Source of the DNA: Zychaea mexicana
Lineage: Eukaryota > Mucoromycota > Mucoromycetes > Mucorales > Lichtheimiaceae
NCBI RefSeq assembly: GCF_025766255.1
Contig: NW_026516673.1
Span: forward strand, 496,001 to 560,000
DNA length: 64,000 nucleotides
Direction: 5' to 3'
Shown here: positions 1 to 11,747 of the stretch, one piece after another
Numbering within the stretch: the stretch's first letter is position 1
How the letters are laid out: each line of letters opens with the position of its first letter
The notes under the pieces: generated by a model
The model's input: the letters and a program-made list of their open reading frames with translations, nothing else
What the model was told of the DNA's origin: nothing
Databases searched by the model: none
Program-made: the position numbers and the translations under genes

Positions 1-26
1 ATTCTTTCTTTCTTGTTTTCTTATAG

Positions 27-1349
27 CACCGCAAAATTACTTTATGTTCGAACGCATCTTTGACGACATAAACGATAGCACCTCAACCACCACCACAACC
101 GCTGCACCACAACCACCGATCACCTTTGACCTTAAACCGTCGCCTCACATCCACTCCATACGAAATGTCATAATCAAGCAATATGCCGCCAAAAAGCGCA
201 GACGCTTGCCCTGCAAGATTGACCACAGGCCCTTGAAGAAGAAGCACGTACAACAACCAGTCGATGATCTGATGGCTCGTGGTGGACTACCTTCACCACC
301 TGTCGATAGTCCACGCAACGAGTTTCCTGAAGTCGACGTCGTCATACAACAATCCCAACAAGCACATTTACAACAAGCATCGCAACAACAAGAAAAAGAA
401 ACCATTGCAAAGGAGCCAGCTATCAGAGTCCAGGACGCTACTGCTACTACGACCAGTCCCTCAAAAATGAACGACTTGACAGCTGCCGACGTTACCAAAA
501 AGCTTAATGAGCTCAAGGAGGAAAAACATCGTCTATTCCAACTCATTAAGCGGTTAATGCAGCAGGAACAAGAGCAAGAACAAGAGAAACAACAATTGCA
601 AATGCAGGAAGTCACTGCTGTTGCTGCTATCGCTCCATCGCAAGGATCGCAAGAAGCAAGTACAAGCGCTGCACCTGCAGTAGTGGTAGTAGACAACAAG
701 AGCGACAGCAGTCCTTGGTCGGTCAATAAAAATGACTCACAAGGACCTGTTGTTGCTACTGCATCGCTGTCACCGCCGCCAACAGCACCCGCATATCGCC
801 CTCTACAACATCCTCCACCACCACCACCTCCACTTCCAACCTCAGTGCCAGCTCCTTCGATGATGCAACAGCGCCCTCCTTCTTTGTCCTCCTCACCAGC
901 ATCGTCGTCGGCATCGTCATCGCCCAATGATCACTTCCGTCGACCTCCTGTTTATGGACGACCGCTCAACAACAACAACAACAATAAAAGGGTAAGCCTA
1001 AAATGGTGCTGATGGTAACACCGAAACTTGATTTGGTGTTTCCACACTCCTTTTTTATTATTATCTCGTTTGTGCTTCTGTTGTACTCATCATCACTGCG
1101 CACCTTGTCTGTTCCTATATCTAGGCTTCGTATAACAACAACAACAACAACCGTGGCAATAGTAGCAGTGGCAGACCATCGTTCGGTGGCGGTCATCATC
1201 ATCATCATCACCATTTACCACCGTCATCTTCGCAACTCCATCCATCTCGCTATTTTCATCATCGTCACCAAAGACCCATGTATCGACCGTCGTATCCGTC
1301 CCGTGACTACGCGCCACAACCATGGTCGTCCTCGCCTGTCCAACCTTAG
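27..1349 (+). CDS. GPS2-like coiled-coil protein, 5' end cut by the window edge
   Basis: Two exons are visible: 27-991 and 1125-1349, joined in phase 0 over a GTAAGC...CTAG intron. The sequence TTATAG just before position 27 looks like an intron end, and the frame stays open from there through the ATG at 44, so the true start is probably left of the window. Counting from that ATG, residues about 153-171 read KLNELKEEKHRLFQLIKRL. This resembles the EEKH.LF..LK core of GPS2, a subunit of NCoR/SMRT-type corepressor complexes, and a Gln/Glu coiled coil follows. The rest is low complexity: a basic KKRRR patch near residues 50-54, Pro runs, Asn runs at the exon junction and a His run. The C-terminus is aromatic and Arg-rich. 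The GPS2 link rests on one short motif. A nuclear corepressor role is inference. Confidence 0.6.
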
Positions 1350-1621
1350 AAAGAGATATTAACATCAATTACTATAGCGACCCACCCTTCTCTTCCCCCC
1401 CCTCCCCATATAACCACTCTCCATCCTGTTTATCTGTCCTCCCCCTTCTGTCATTGTCCTCAATCTGTAATTACCTTTGTACTATACGTTGTGTCTTCCG
1501 AGCTCAGTATATATTATATACATATACATATAAATAATATAATATTCTTCTTTTTTTTTCATCTATGGAAATGGAATATACAAAAGATTTATAGGTAAAG
1601 TGTGCGTATATACGTATGTAC

Positions 1622-1642
1622 GTGTGTGTGTGTGTGTGTGTG
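1622..1642. repeat. (GT)n microsatellite
   Basis: An uninterrupted GT run of about 21 bp lies in the 3' intergenic space between the two convergent genes at the left end. Confidence 0.9.
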
Positions 1643-1702
1643 GTGTATATGTTTATAGAGAGATGGTAATGGTACTTGAGGAATTATTACGAATTATTAC
1701 TA

Positions 1703-3190
1703 TTACTGCGGTTTGCGAGCAATCCAGCAATTATAACGGGTAAAGCCATGATAATCTTCAAACTCTTCAAGCACTTCCAACACAGCCATGTCATAATCCT
1801 CACTCGAGATGGACCAATTTGTCATGAAAAAGCTTTTCCGGTTACGTAAATAGAGCTTGTGCGTCTCCTTGTTGATAAATCCAAACTGCTTCAACTCTGC
1901 GTCTTTTGGCCATTCGCCAATAGGCACATCCAGTTGTCGATGCTCCATACTTTCGAATCCAGCCTCTTCTATCTGTGTACCCAGCGACTCGGTGAATGCG
2001 AAATCCAGACCCCATTCTGTGCACTGTTCCTGTATAAATGCGTCAAAAGCGTTTTGTACCGGTCCTGTATTATTGGAGGAATACACAGATAATCAGTAAA
2101 TTGAAACGTAATTCTCAAAAGTACTAGTTGTGACATAAGCTAGTACGTAGTATTGATTTTGGTTGTACCTGGATTGTGGTGCCACATGTCAGGCTCAATA
2201 AGCTCGATGTATCCACCCGGCTTTAATACACGATGCATCTCCTGCAATACATGAGACCACTTATCCTTGCGAATGACATTTCCCATGGCTCGCTGAAAGA
2301 TGCTAAATGGTGTGTGTGTGTGTATGTCAGCAGTTGGTGCAAAAGAAAAAATCAGACCCCTTGTTTTGTTTATGATAAGCTTACAAATCAACAGATGCAT
2401 CTTCGAGTGGCAATGAGTCGTTGATATCTGCTTCAATATAGCTCAGGTTCTTGGGTCCAACTTGGTGTGTAGTAGGTGGTTTAAGATCGAGGCCTATTAC
2501 TTGGGCATTGACATGCTCTGCTGCCATTTCTAAAGCCCAGATACCGTTTGCTGTGCCAACGTCAACAATCGTTGTAGGCTCTTGGATCGGTGCCCAGGTG
2601 TTTGTTTTCCGTGCACTTTTAAGCAAATAATGCTGTTTTGACAAAATCGATCATTGAAACAGATACGGAGAGACAATGTGTTTTTTAGTACAACCGTTCC
2701 TTTGAGAGATGAAGGATTCATTTAGGAAAAAATGAACTACCTGACGTTGTAGACGATCATATTCACGGAAATCGTCTTGTGCGTTTGCTGTAGGGCGGGA
2801 GAAACTCGCTTTGCGTTTATTGTGAAGCACTTCACTGATAGATTTGCGGCGCGGGACGTCCGTTGATTTTAATGTCGGGGCTGCTAGTGTGGACGAGTCG
2901 CTTGTCACCGTTGAGGAAGTAGTCGTTGTGGTGGTGGGGGTCATAGTAGTCGTAGGTGTCGAGGAGACGGCAGCAGCAGCAGCCATGGCACTGTCAATGG
3001 CTCCAGCACCGCCAGTGGCAGGGTACGGCTCGACCCAGTCGTAGTTCCCATGCGAATAGGAGCTGCTTGCATGCGAAATCGAAAGCGATGAGTGCGACCG
3101 GGCACCCACCGTGGCTGTACTGCGTCGACGTGTCTTGCTGCCTCGCTTCTCTTTGGTACGTTCGATGACTCGACTGGTCTGGTTACCCAT
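1703..3190 (-). CDS. SAM-dependent methyltransferase, probably N-myristoylated
   Basis: Four exons (3190-2741, 2632-2385, 2302-2169, 2064-1703) give a 397-residue protein. The start MGNQTS fits the N-myristoylation pattern (Gly2, Ser6), so membrane attachment is likely. Residues 1-150 are Ser/Thr/Arg-rich and probably disordered. The catalytic part is a class I Rossmann methyltransferase: motif I VDVGTANG at about 173-180, an acidic end of strand 2 in VIGLDL, and the post-I motif RVLKPGGYIELIEPD at about 257-271. This type belongs to the large fungal LaeA-like group. Its methyl acceptor cannot be read from sequence. It is convergent with the GPS2-like gene, with about 350 bp between the two stop codons. 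Confidence 0.85.
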
Positions 3191-4186
3191 ATGAATTCAA
3201 TATAGCAAGTTCAAGCGGTGTATATAAAAGTTGATTAACTTTTTTTTTTTTTCTTTTGAGCGGTACAATATTAGAAAAAAAAAAGAACAAAGAGGTGGAA
3301 AAAGGAGAAAGGGGAGAAAAGTGTTTTTTTTTAGATTGTATGTAGTGTCTATAATCCCAAGGTTGGCAGGGAAAGAATCGTATGTACAAAGGCTCTCAAA
3401 AGGGAGGAAAAAAGGGGGTGTGCAAAGGAAGAAGAAAAAAATAATAGAGAAAGTGGAAGAGAAACGATAAAGAGGATATACACGCACGCACGCACGCACT
3501 TATCCAGCAAAGGCACACGGAAGCACCAATCCGGACTACCAAGCAAGCTTGTTACACCAGGACGGAGTTGCGCGAATCGATCGTTCTGTATTAGGCTGGG
3601 AGGACCATGCTTTTCAGGCTTAAAAGGTAGCTTGTGCCAATGTTTACCGAGATGCGGGATGAGAAACAAGAGTGATCCTCTCTCTCTCTCTCTCTCCCCC
3701 CTTCTATCGTCACTGATGCAAATCGCCATTTAATATATAACAAGTATGCACTTCTTTTCTTTAAACCCTCACAGGAAAGAAGGATTAGGCACCTACATTC
3801 AAATAAAGAAGACCAAGAAGAAAAAGACTTAGCGGCCTCCAAATCTTAAAGCGAGCGGGTGCAACGTCATGCCTGTCACCAGCATCATATCATACAATAT
3901 AACACATAAGCAATAGGAATGCACTCGATCATGCAACACACATACGCTATTTCCAGATTACGTTCTCGTTTCACAAATGCCATTTAGGAACACGGAAAGA
4001 CACGAGAGAGAAATGAACTCATCCTTCTTTTGTCGGCTCTGGTGCACAGATGTTGATGGGTACTTTGGTGAGCTTTTCTTCTTTTCTTTCGCTTTTGCGA
4101 GTGTGTAACGTACAGAATACTTGTGTAATCCTTGTTTACTAAATCTGATCTGTTGTTGGAGGGACAAATAGGTCGCTGATTATAAT
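3191..4186. other. Intergenic: methyltransferase promoter side, microsatellites
   Basis: No gene recognised. The stretch holds poly-A/T and purine-rich tracts, a CACG tandem near 3482-3499 and a (CT)n run at 3678-3697. The first few hundred bases upstream of 3190 presumably hold the methyltransferase promoter; I see no clear TATA box there. Confidence 0.6.
3678..3697. repeat. (CT)n microsatellite
   Basis: Uninterrupted CT run of about 20 bp in intergenic DNA. Confidence 0.85.
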
Positions 4187-6070
4187 TCTCCCAGCTCTGC
4201 TCCTTGTATCACTCAATGACATTGCTACGCAACCGCTCGAGGTTGTCAGGTTCACGCATGAATAGATCCTAGCAACCGAAAATTGAACGAGGGTGTCTTT
4301 TGTGAGTCAAACCATTTGATTTAAAAAAAAAAAAAGGCACATCATCACTTGCTCCGCCAATTCTACGCTGTTCGAGAAAGTCAGACCACTCTCTCCATGG
4401 ACAACCAGTTCGTCCAAGCTAAAATAAATCGGAATAGTTCCGGCACAAAACGATCCATCATGTAAGCATCAATTTACTTCATGGTGGTATGATTTAAATA
4501 TACAAAACATACCATTTAAATGCTGCGGTACACACTGGTACGCCACACCCAAACATATTCTCGACTTTCATTGGCAGGTCCATTCCGCTTGTGCTCATAT
4601 TGAAGCGATATTCCAAGGTCAGAGCAGCAAGAAGGGGATAATTGGCCGTTTTCGAGCCAGACTGTAACGATACGCGTCCGCTCTAGTGCCGTCCGAGCAA
4701 CTCGCTGCTCGTACATGCTCCTGAGCGAGCTGTTACCTGGAAATAACAAACAGTAGCGTTGGACATGTATTTTCCTTTGCGTACACTTCGTACGTTTCAA
4801 TGGCTCGAGTGAAATCTTCGTCTTCGGTCCATGATCTGGCGGATACGGCAAGTCGAATGTCTTCGTCCCGGGTCTTGACTGCCGAGATAAAGGAGTATGA
4901 TATGAAGTCCTCAGATTTGTTGCTGTTACTGCTGCTGCTCGTGCTAGCAGCGGCGTCAATTCCAAGAAAATCAGACGCGTTGAATGTTTGCTTTGTCTCA
5001 CAAGCGTATCGAGTCGTACAGTGCCTAAAAAACTCTGCTATGCATTATTCTCCCGCATCCCCGCAAGTTTAACATTTGTCCTATCCCTTTTACTTCCATC
5101 TACCTCGTGTATTCTGTCATCCGACAGTCGCGTAAAGTAAATAGGCTGGCCGATCTTTGAATGCGAAGATACGCCCACGATATCAAAATTTCATATCAGC
5201 ATTATTAGCCTTTTTATTCCCACGACACCCTCATCCTTCTTCATTACTTGTGTACCTTTCCCCCCCCTTTAAATCAGCTCCCGGCTCATGCGGTCCGCTA
5301 CTGACAATTGTGCAAACGTGCTGTGCCCGTAACTACTGCTCGTAACGTTTCGCAAGCTACACAACCTTATTCTCCATGCCGAGCCAAAATTATGCAAGTC
5401 AATAACAAGCCGGGCCTGGCGCAACGTTGCAATAACATGGGCAATAGCCAACGCCGGAATAGCGGGTGTGTTTTTTCTAATCAAACAAAGAAAGAGAGTA
5501 TCATCTACATGATGTGATGACCATCACTTGCAGTCGCTCCGTTTATTTCCCTTCTCTGTACCTGAGCATATTAAAAATCCGCTTCCTGAGTATGCCGCTC
5601 CCTTTATCCAAACAAGCTGACATGCGACAAATAATGCTTTGAAAGGTGCCCAGAAGGGATATAAGAGCGCGGTGCTCCATTGGGCACTGACCAAGCGGAT
5701 TGGATCCGCCTTGTACGGAATCGGCTATTGGTGGTGACACGACTTCCTGGTGCAGTATCTAGTAATGTTTACCCGTATTATGTTATTAGTTGCACACGCT
5801 CATACACAGTTTCACTGTATACGGCTTTTATTTTGAACACACTAACCCACATAACCGATCGGGCCAAAATAACATACGTCATCACCACAGAAAACGACAT
5901 GGCAGCGCATGCGTGGTGATCGTCCAGTTAATCTCCAATACTACACCACTTGTACGATCGGTCGGGGTCACACTGGTAACCGATGAATCCGCTCGGTAAA
6001 CAAGTAGAGCCTCAGAGTCCAAGCAAGCACACGCATATGCGTCCAAATATTGCCATATATCATGAAAGAC
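4187..6070 (-). pseudogene. Decayed copy of ALG1 (mannosyltransferase)
   Basis: The stretch matches the intact ALG1 gene at 9743-11747 along its length and in the same order and orientation. Exon-7-like sequence is at 4187-4267, exon-5-like sequence at about 4510-5040, exon-3-like sequence at about 5270-5465, and exon-2 and exon-1-like sequence at about 5600-6000. It cannot encode the enzyme. Small deletions shift the frame (for example around 4617-4640 and 4803-4815, against 10247-10275 and 10437-10456 in the intact gene). A TGA interrupts the exon-7-like frame where the intact gene has GAG GAA, and similarity stops before the C-terminal codons. The initiation region beyond about 6000 is not recognisable. 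It is a duplicated pseudogene that kept its introns, so it did not arise by retrotransposition. The edges are approximate. Confidence 0.85.
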
Positions 6071-7900
6071 TAATTGACCGGAGCTTATAGGCATATTGTC
6101 ACTTCCCTGAGATATAGCTGTGGATAGGGGATACTGGTAGATGAGAAATGTGAGGCAACAACTGAAAACAAAATTCTCCAAGGGGGGAAAAGTTATGCTA
6201 GCGTAGAATAGTACCGAAAGAGTGGTTATCGAAGAATAGTATACTGTTATTATATAGTATGTACTACAGTACTACGAAACTGTTAACAATACAGTAGCAG
6301 TAGAGAAGGATATGACAAGCTAATATTTTCCTTGATTTGAGTCGTTCACCGTTGCATCAAAACCTTTAGTCGAAGAAATAAAAGCTCATGCATCAATTGA
6401 ATAATCACACGATATCCTTTTTGTGCCTGCATGTAGTGGCCGACGACCGCAGAAAGACTCGAGCACACAAATATATCATTACATCGATAATTTTGAGAAG
6501 CAGGTAACCTCTGTCCACTGTATTCATGCCCTTGCTGTATGGATTATTATGTTAGTGAAGAGTTGTTACGCGATCATCTCATCAAACATGTCGGAGAAGC
6601 AAGTACACAACAGAAAGACGGAAGCACCAACAACAACGTTGCCAAAGAACTCGGTGACAAACAAGACTCGCCATTGATCGTCAACAAAATGAATTTGTCA
6701 CTGGACGCTTAAAAAGGGCTTGTCGGAAAAAGATTTACAATGGCTCCGTCGAGATATTCACGAAGTCTAGTCCTAAGATAATAGGGATGAATTCTTGCTA
6801 TTCTTACATCTCAACAAGGCTGTACTATAAGTACTGAGAAATCCATCAGTTACTGTGGAACAAAAGACCTGCAAATGCATCTTAGTTAAATAAAACCTAG
6901 GTTTTGGAGGCGTCATAAACTGCTTTCAGGCAACCATTAGATAATGCTTAAGAGTTTTCAAACGTGCGTTAAAAAGTAAGTATCATATAGTTTCTTCCAA
7001 AAGAAAATACGCATAGCAATACGTGTACTGTATTAACTTTCGTTCTACCTTAATTCAGTTTCAAAACTTATGAGGAACAGGAAATTGCGTTCTGCTGAAT
7101 TCAACAGTACAAATATAGAATTCCGAAGCAGTAATAAGCATAATTCAAGGAATACAAACGATGCCACTGACGTGCGAGTGTGTTACAACTCGAGCTTCAT
7201 TGACGTGTCACTTAGATCAAAGGTTAGTAAGTTTGTTCTATTACAGAGAAGCTCCTTGACCTATGCTGAGGTTTTGCAAGAAGCACGGATAGGAACCCGC
7301 ACTTCAGCTCGATAAATGGAAATCCAGAGAAATCAAGCTTTGAGCAACTCTCGTGCATACGCGACATAATATTATTTGTCGCTTACAGTATCCAGTTATC
7401 AATGATATTATGTATCCGTTATTGACAACACCTTCAATTCCCGAGATGTCATGTTATAGCTAATGTTACTTTGTTGGTGATGGCTATTGTGCATGTCTTT
7501 CTTTCTCTTCTCTTTGTGGGACACCACCTTCTGCAAATCCACTCATTGGACGGTTTTCCCAAAATCGGCTTCTTGCTGCTACGCAGACCACTACACGATA
7601 ATAAAAACGTGCTTCGAAATTTACTCGTAAGTACTGAGATTTATATATTGCGACCAGTAGGTATTACATCAAACATTTGAGATACTAATATGCGCGCCTG
7701 TGAGTACAACAACAATAACTAGAAGAAGAGGAAAGTATGTTCATTGCTTCTTCGAAGTGATACTCTACCGCAATTTTGTTCTACTTATGCCATAAGCATG
7801 TCTACGACCGTATTTCTTTGCATGATGGTCCTGTTTGACTCTAGTTTTTTTCTAGCCATGTCAACTTTTTTTAGAAACAAAGCTTCTATGATATAGCAAT
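6071..7900. other. Gene-poor spacer between the ALG1 copies
   Basis: AT-rich DNA with scattered short open frames of at most about 84 codons, none with recognisable similarity or a convincing splice structure. It leads into the promoter of the small secreted peptide gene. Confidence 0.5.
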
Positions 7901-7909
7901 CCGAAAATC

Positions 7910-7917
7910 TATAAAAG
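7910..7917 (+). promoter_or_regulatory. TATA box of the secreted peptide gene
   Basis: TATAAAAG lies about 90 bp before the ATG at 8008 and is followed by a leader with CAA and CTA trinucleotide runs. Position and sequence fit a strong, regulated RNA polymerase II promoter. Confidence 0.6.
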
Positions 7918-8007
7918 GGACCAAGTTGCGCATTTTAAAAAACATTATCACAACAACAACAACTACTACTACTACTACAGCTTTAACGCGATACATTATT
8001 ACCGAAA

Positions 8008-8226
8008 ATGACTCTCTTTGATGCCAAGAACACTTTTATCTTCATGGTGCTGATCTTTTTCGCTATGGGCTTGGTGGCTCAGGTTTGCGCCCAGAATGTA
8101 ATCCCCGTTGACCCACTTGGCTGTTTGACGTCCGAAGTTTTGTGCACCGTCGCGGATGCCGGAAACTGTTGCAGCAATAACTGCATTGTCGATGATACCA
8201 ACGACCTTGTCGGCAGATGTGAATAA
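8008..8226 (+). CDS. Small secreted six-cysteine (cystine-knot-like) peptide
   Basis: The 72-residue product has no intron. Residues about 1-28 form a signal peptide: a short polar start, a hydrophobic core FIFMVLIFFAMGLVAQV, then a small-residue cleavage region around VCAQ. The predicted mature part of about 44 residues is acidic and has six cysteines spaced C-X6-C-X7-CC-X3-C-X11-C. The order C...C...CC...C...C is that of inhibitor-cystine-knot miniproteins. The gene has its own TATA box (7910) and an AATAAA signal at 8341. It sits between the ALG1 pseudogene and ALG1. The function is unknown; a secreted effector-like, antimicrobial, protease-inhibitor or signalling role are all possible. 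The knot itself is inferred from spacing alone. Confidence 0.75.
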   Translation: MTLFDAKNTFIFMVLIFFAMGLVAQVCAQNVIPVDPLGCLTSEVLCTVADAGNCCSNNCIVDDTNDLVGRCE

Positions 8227-9742
8227 GGATACAGTGCTACTATGGTAATTAGTAGACTCTGTTGATTTCAGTAACAACAAATGGTGCTTCAGCGTCGACT
8301 TTATCTACTACACAGCATATTACCCTATCATAAAATTCATAATAAATTTGAAATCCGTTAATAATGTTTATAATATATAAGAAGAGGAGTGTTGTTATTC
8401 AACTCTCTGATTGAGGTCTACTATATATACTGCTAGTAAAAGTCTTTGCAGCATCACTTACAAAGAAATTGGGTTGGGGCTCATTTATTAACAAAGTTTT
8501 TTCCTATCGACAGCATCATTATTCAATTATATATGTCGCTTTTATTCTTTGTTGCCAACAGTAAATTTATTGTAGTGGTTCAGCGGTATGTAACATAACA
8601 GTCGAACATGACGCTCTGATATCCTTAAATATTTTATGCGTAGTGACACTGGTTGTATATCTTTTGAATTTTTCGAGAAGTCGTAGATCGCTATTTCATA
8701 TGTTGTGTACTTACAGTGGATGCACTTGAACATACAAAATAAGGTAACGAATCAGATGAACAACTGAGACCTGCACATCCAGCGCTAAGAATATGCATCT
8801 CAGCTCAACAACGGTGTGTATCACAGAGCATATCAAATATTACACACTCCATCAGTCATTCAGATGCACGGTAAGCTTACGGCAATTGCATTTCATGAAG
8901 CGATATTCTAGCCTTCACGTATATGTAAAGCAGGTTGATCTCAACTTCATTGCGGCTATCAAATATCTAATTTCTACACTTTAAATCGACCGATGCTTGC
9001 CTACTTTATCACAGCAAACCATGTCTGAGAAGCTGATAATGCCAATAAAAGCACGATGGTGTCTTAATGTCAAGCAACGATTGCTTGCTTTATGTCTACG
9101 TTTGCCTATAAAGACACATTTAGGCATTGCAGTCAGCTTTGTCACTTGTACCACGTTACCGGACAAAGCCAATCGCCATATATAGCGATGGCAAGAAACT
9201 ATGCAAGAACGCGCCTTTGACGCCTGCGCGCCTTCTGTCACGGCAAATGCACAAGAAATCAGGATCACAATTAGCTCTGTACATCTAACACAACTCTTAG
9301 GATATACCGTTAATGATAGTTTGTGTCAAAGATATGTAGCACGACTATAACAGAAGTATAACCAGTGCCAGTATCAGGTGGTTTTGCTGGCTTGCTGATA
9401 TCCAACTTTTGAGTAGAGGATTGTTTAGGGTTGAAAATCATTCGATCATGCAAGCCTGCACCATGTGTTTACTATTTACATCAGATATCGGCAGTTGTTG
9501 ATGATGATTGGAACTGACGAAAGTTTTCTTGACATGTAGAATTCATCGACTTCAACTACGGATCAAAAATAAAGCCAATAAAGTGTTGCTCACATCGAGC
9601 TTCTGCCGACAACTGACGTCCAGTTTTGTAAGTCCTACAACATTCAGTATTTGATGATGCATAGGAAAGAATCTCAATGATGCTGTGAAAAACGTAGGTA
9701 TTTGTGCATATGAGAATACGTGTGTATCATCGTTTACTAATA
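8227..9742. other. Spacer downstream of the secreted peptide gene
   Basis: AATAAA at 8341-8346 is a likely poly(A) signal for the peptide gene. Otherwise only short open frames without similarity are present, up to the 3' end of ALG1. Confidence 0.5.
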
Positions 9743-11747
9743 CTAATATGTTGTTGAAGGAATGAAAATGTCGCTGACTATATCCTTCCACTGCTTCTCC
9801 CAGCTTTGTTCCTTGTATTCCTCAATGACATTGCTGCGTAACCGCCGGAGACTATCCGGTTCCCGCACAAATAGATCCTAGCACCCGAAAATTGAGCAAC
9901 GATGGGCTTGTTAGCCAAATAGTCGACGGAAAGGGCAACGTGTAGTATTCAGTAAAAAATAAATAAATATGTACCATCAACTGCTCCGCAAGTTCTACGT
10001 TATTCGAGAAAGCCAGACCATTCTTTCCGTGGACAACCAGCTCGTCCAAGCTTAGATAAGTCAGATTAGTTTTGCCACATACGATCCATCGTGTAAACAT
10101 CGTTCCTTCATGATGGCATAATTCAAAATAACCAAAAAAAAATACCATTCAAATGCTGCGGCACACACTGGAAGGCCACATCCAAACATATCCACGACTT
10201 TCATCGGCAGGTCCATTCCGCTTGTACTCGTATGGAGCGATATTCCAAGGTCAGCACTGCCAAGCAGCAAGGGATAATCGGCGGTTTCGAGCCAGGCTGT
10301 AACGATACGCGTCCGTTCCAGCGTCATTCTAGAGATACGCTCCTCGTACATGCTCTTTAGCGGGCCTTTACCGGTGATGACGAACAGCAGCTTTGGACAT
10401 ATTTCCTTCTTCGCATACGCTTCGTACTTTTCAATGGCTCGGAGTAAAATCGAGAAATCTTCGTCTTCGGTCCATGAAGTGGCGGATACTACAAGCCGGA
10501 TGTTCTCGTCTCGGAACTTATCTGCCGAGATAGACGAGTACGACAAGTCCCCAGACTTGTTGTTGTTGTTGTTGCTGTTCGTTGAAGCGGTGGCATCATA
10601 CCCAAGAAAACCAGACGCGTTGAGTGTTTGTTGTCTCACAAGCGTATCGAGTCGTACAGTGCTTAAAAACTTTGTTATGCATTATTCTCCCGCATTACCG
10701 CAAGTTTAATCGTGTTGTTTTTCCCATCTACCTCGTGTATTCTGTCATCCGACAGTCGCGTAAAGTGGTATGGGGGCCGATCTTTGAATGTAATGATACG
10801 TCCACTATATGTCAGAACCCCACATTAACATTTTGTCTGGCACTCACATCCTTCTTCATCCGTTGCTCCCCCTTTGTATATTACTTGCCCAACTCCCCAT
10901 TGGACCAGTTCCCGGTTCATACGGTCCGTCACTGTCAAATGAGCATACGCATTGTATCCAAAATACTGCTCGTAACGTTTCGCAAGCTGTACAACCTTGT
11001 TCTCCATGCCGAGCTTGATCCCTAGGACGGAAAAGCCAAAATTATGCCAGTCGATAACAAGCCGGGCCTGGCGCAACGTTGCAATAACACGGGCAACAAC
11101 CAATGTCGGAATAGCCGGTGGATTCTATTTTGAATAAAGAGAGAGAAAGCTTTTTGAATAATTGTTCGCAATTTTCTTGTGGGTCGTGATTATGTACCTG
11201 AACGAAAATGAAATCCGGGTACTGGGTGATGCAGCCCATTATCCAAACAAGCTGACACGCGACAAATATTGCTTTGAAAGGTGCCCATAAGAGATAGAAG
11301 GAGCGGGGCATGCCCTCGGGAACTGACCAGGCAGACTGAATGCGTCTTACTCGAATATGGCGGTTGGTGGTGACACGGCTTCCTGGTGCCGTATCTGACA
11401 AAATTTACCCGTATAATGTATATCAATTTTACCCGCTCATAGATGCCCTCACCGCATACGCTTCATTTTTCAAAGATAGTTCTTAAACAACACTGACCCG
11501 TATAACCAATCAAATCAACTTGACATCCAGCATCAGCAAGAGAAACAGCATGGCAACGCATGCGTGGCGATCGGCCAATATCCCCCAGCACTACAACTTG
11601 CACGATCGGTCGAGGTCGCGTAACTGATGGACCCGCTTGGTCAAATAAATAGAGTCGTAAAATCCGAATACCGAGCAGGTACAAACACAAAAGTGCAAGA
11701 AGGGCACCACTCAATGAGATGTTGCCGTCCTCAACGAACCATCCCAT
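9743..11747 (-). CDS. ALG1: Chitobiosyldiphosphodolichol beta-mannosyltransferase
   Basis: ALG1 adds the first mannose from GDP-Man to dolichyl-PP-GlcNAc2 on the cytosolic face of the ER, in N-glycan precursor assembly. Seven exons (11747-11498, 11394-11198, 11124-10889, 10804-10732, 10669-10146, 10050-9975, 9877-9743) give 496 residues, a little longer than usual because of an Asn-rich insert near residues 283-290. A membrane anchor lies at about residues 11-33. Family motifs are present: NPPAIPTL and RLVIDWHN at the start of exon 3, SWTEDEDF near 315, then [15 protein letters not shown] and [18 protein letters not shown] at about 389-423, and [14 protein letters not shown] after 427. The intron after exon 3 only keeps frame with a GC donor (GCAAGT). 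A broken copy lies at 4187-6070. The membership call is firm. Confidence 0.93.

Noticed and set aside
145..927. 260-codon minus-strand frame opposite the GPS2-like gene
   Set aside because: It is the mirror of codon-biased, repeat-rich coding sequence; it translates into Cys/Gly/Ser runs and has no promoter or family.
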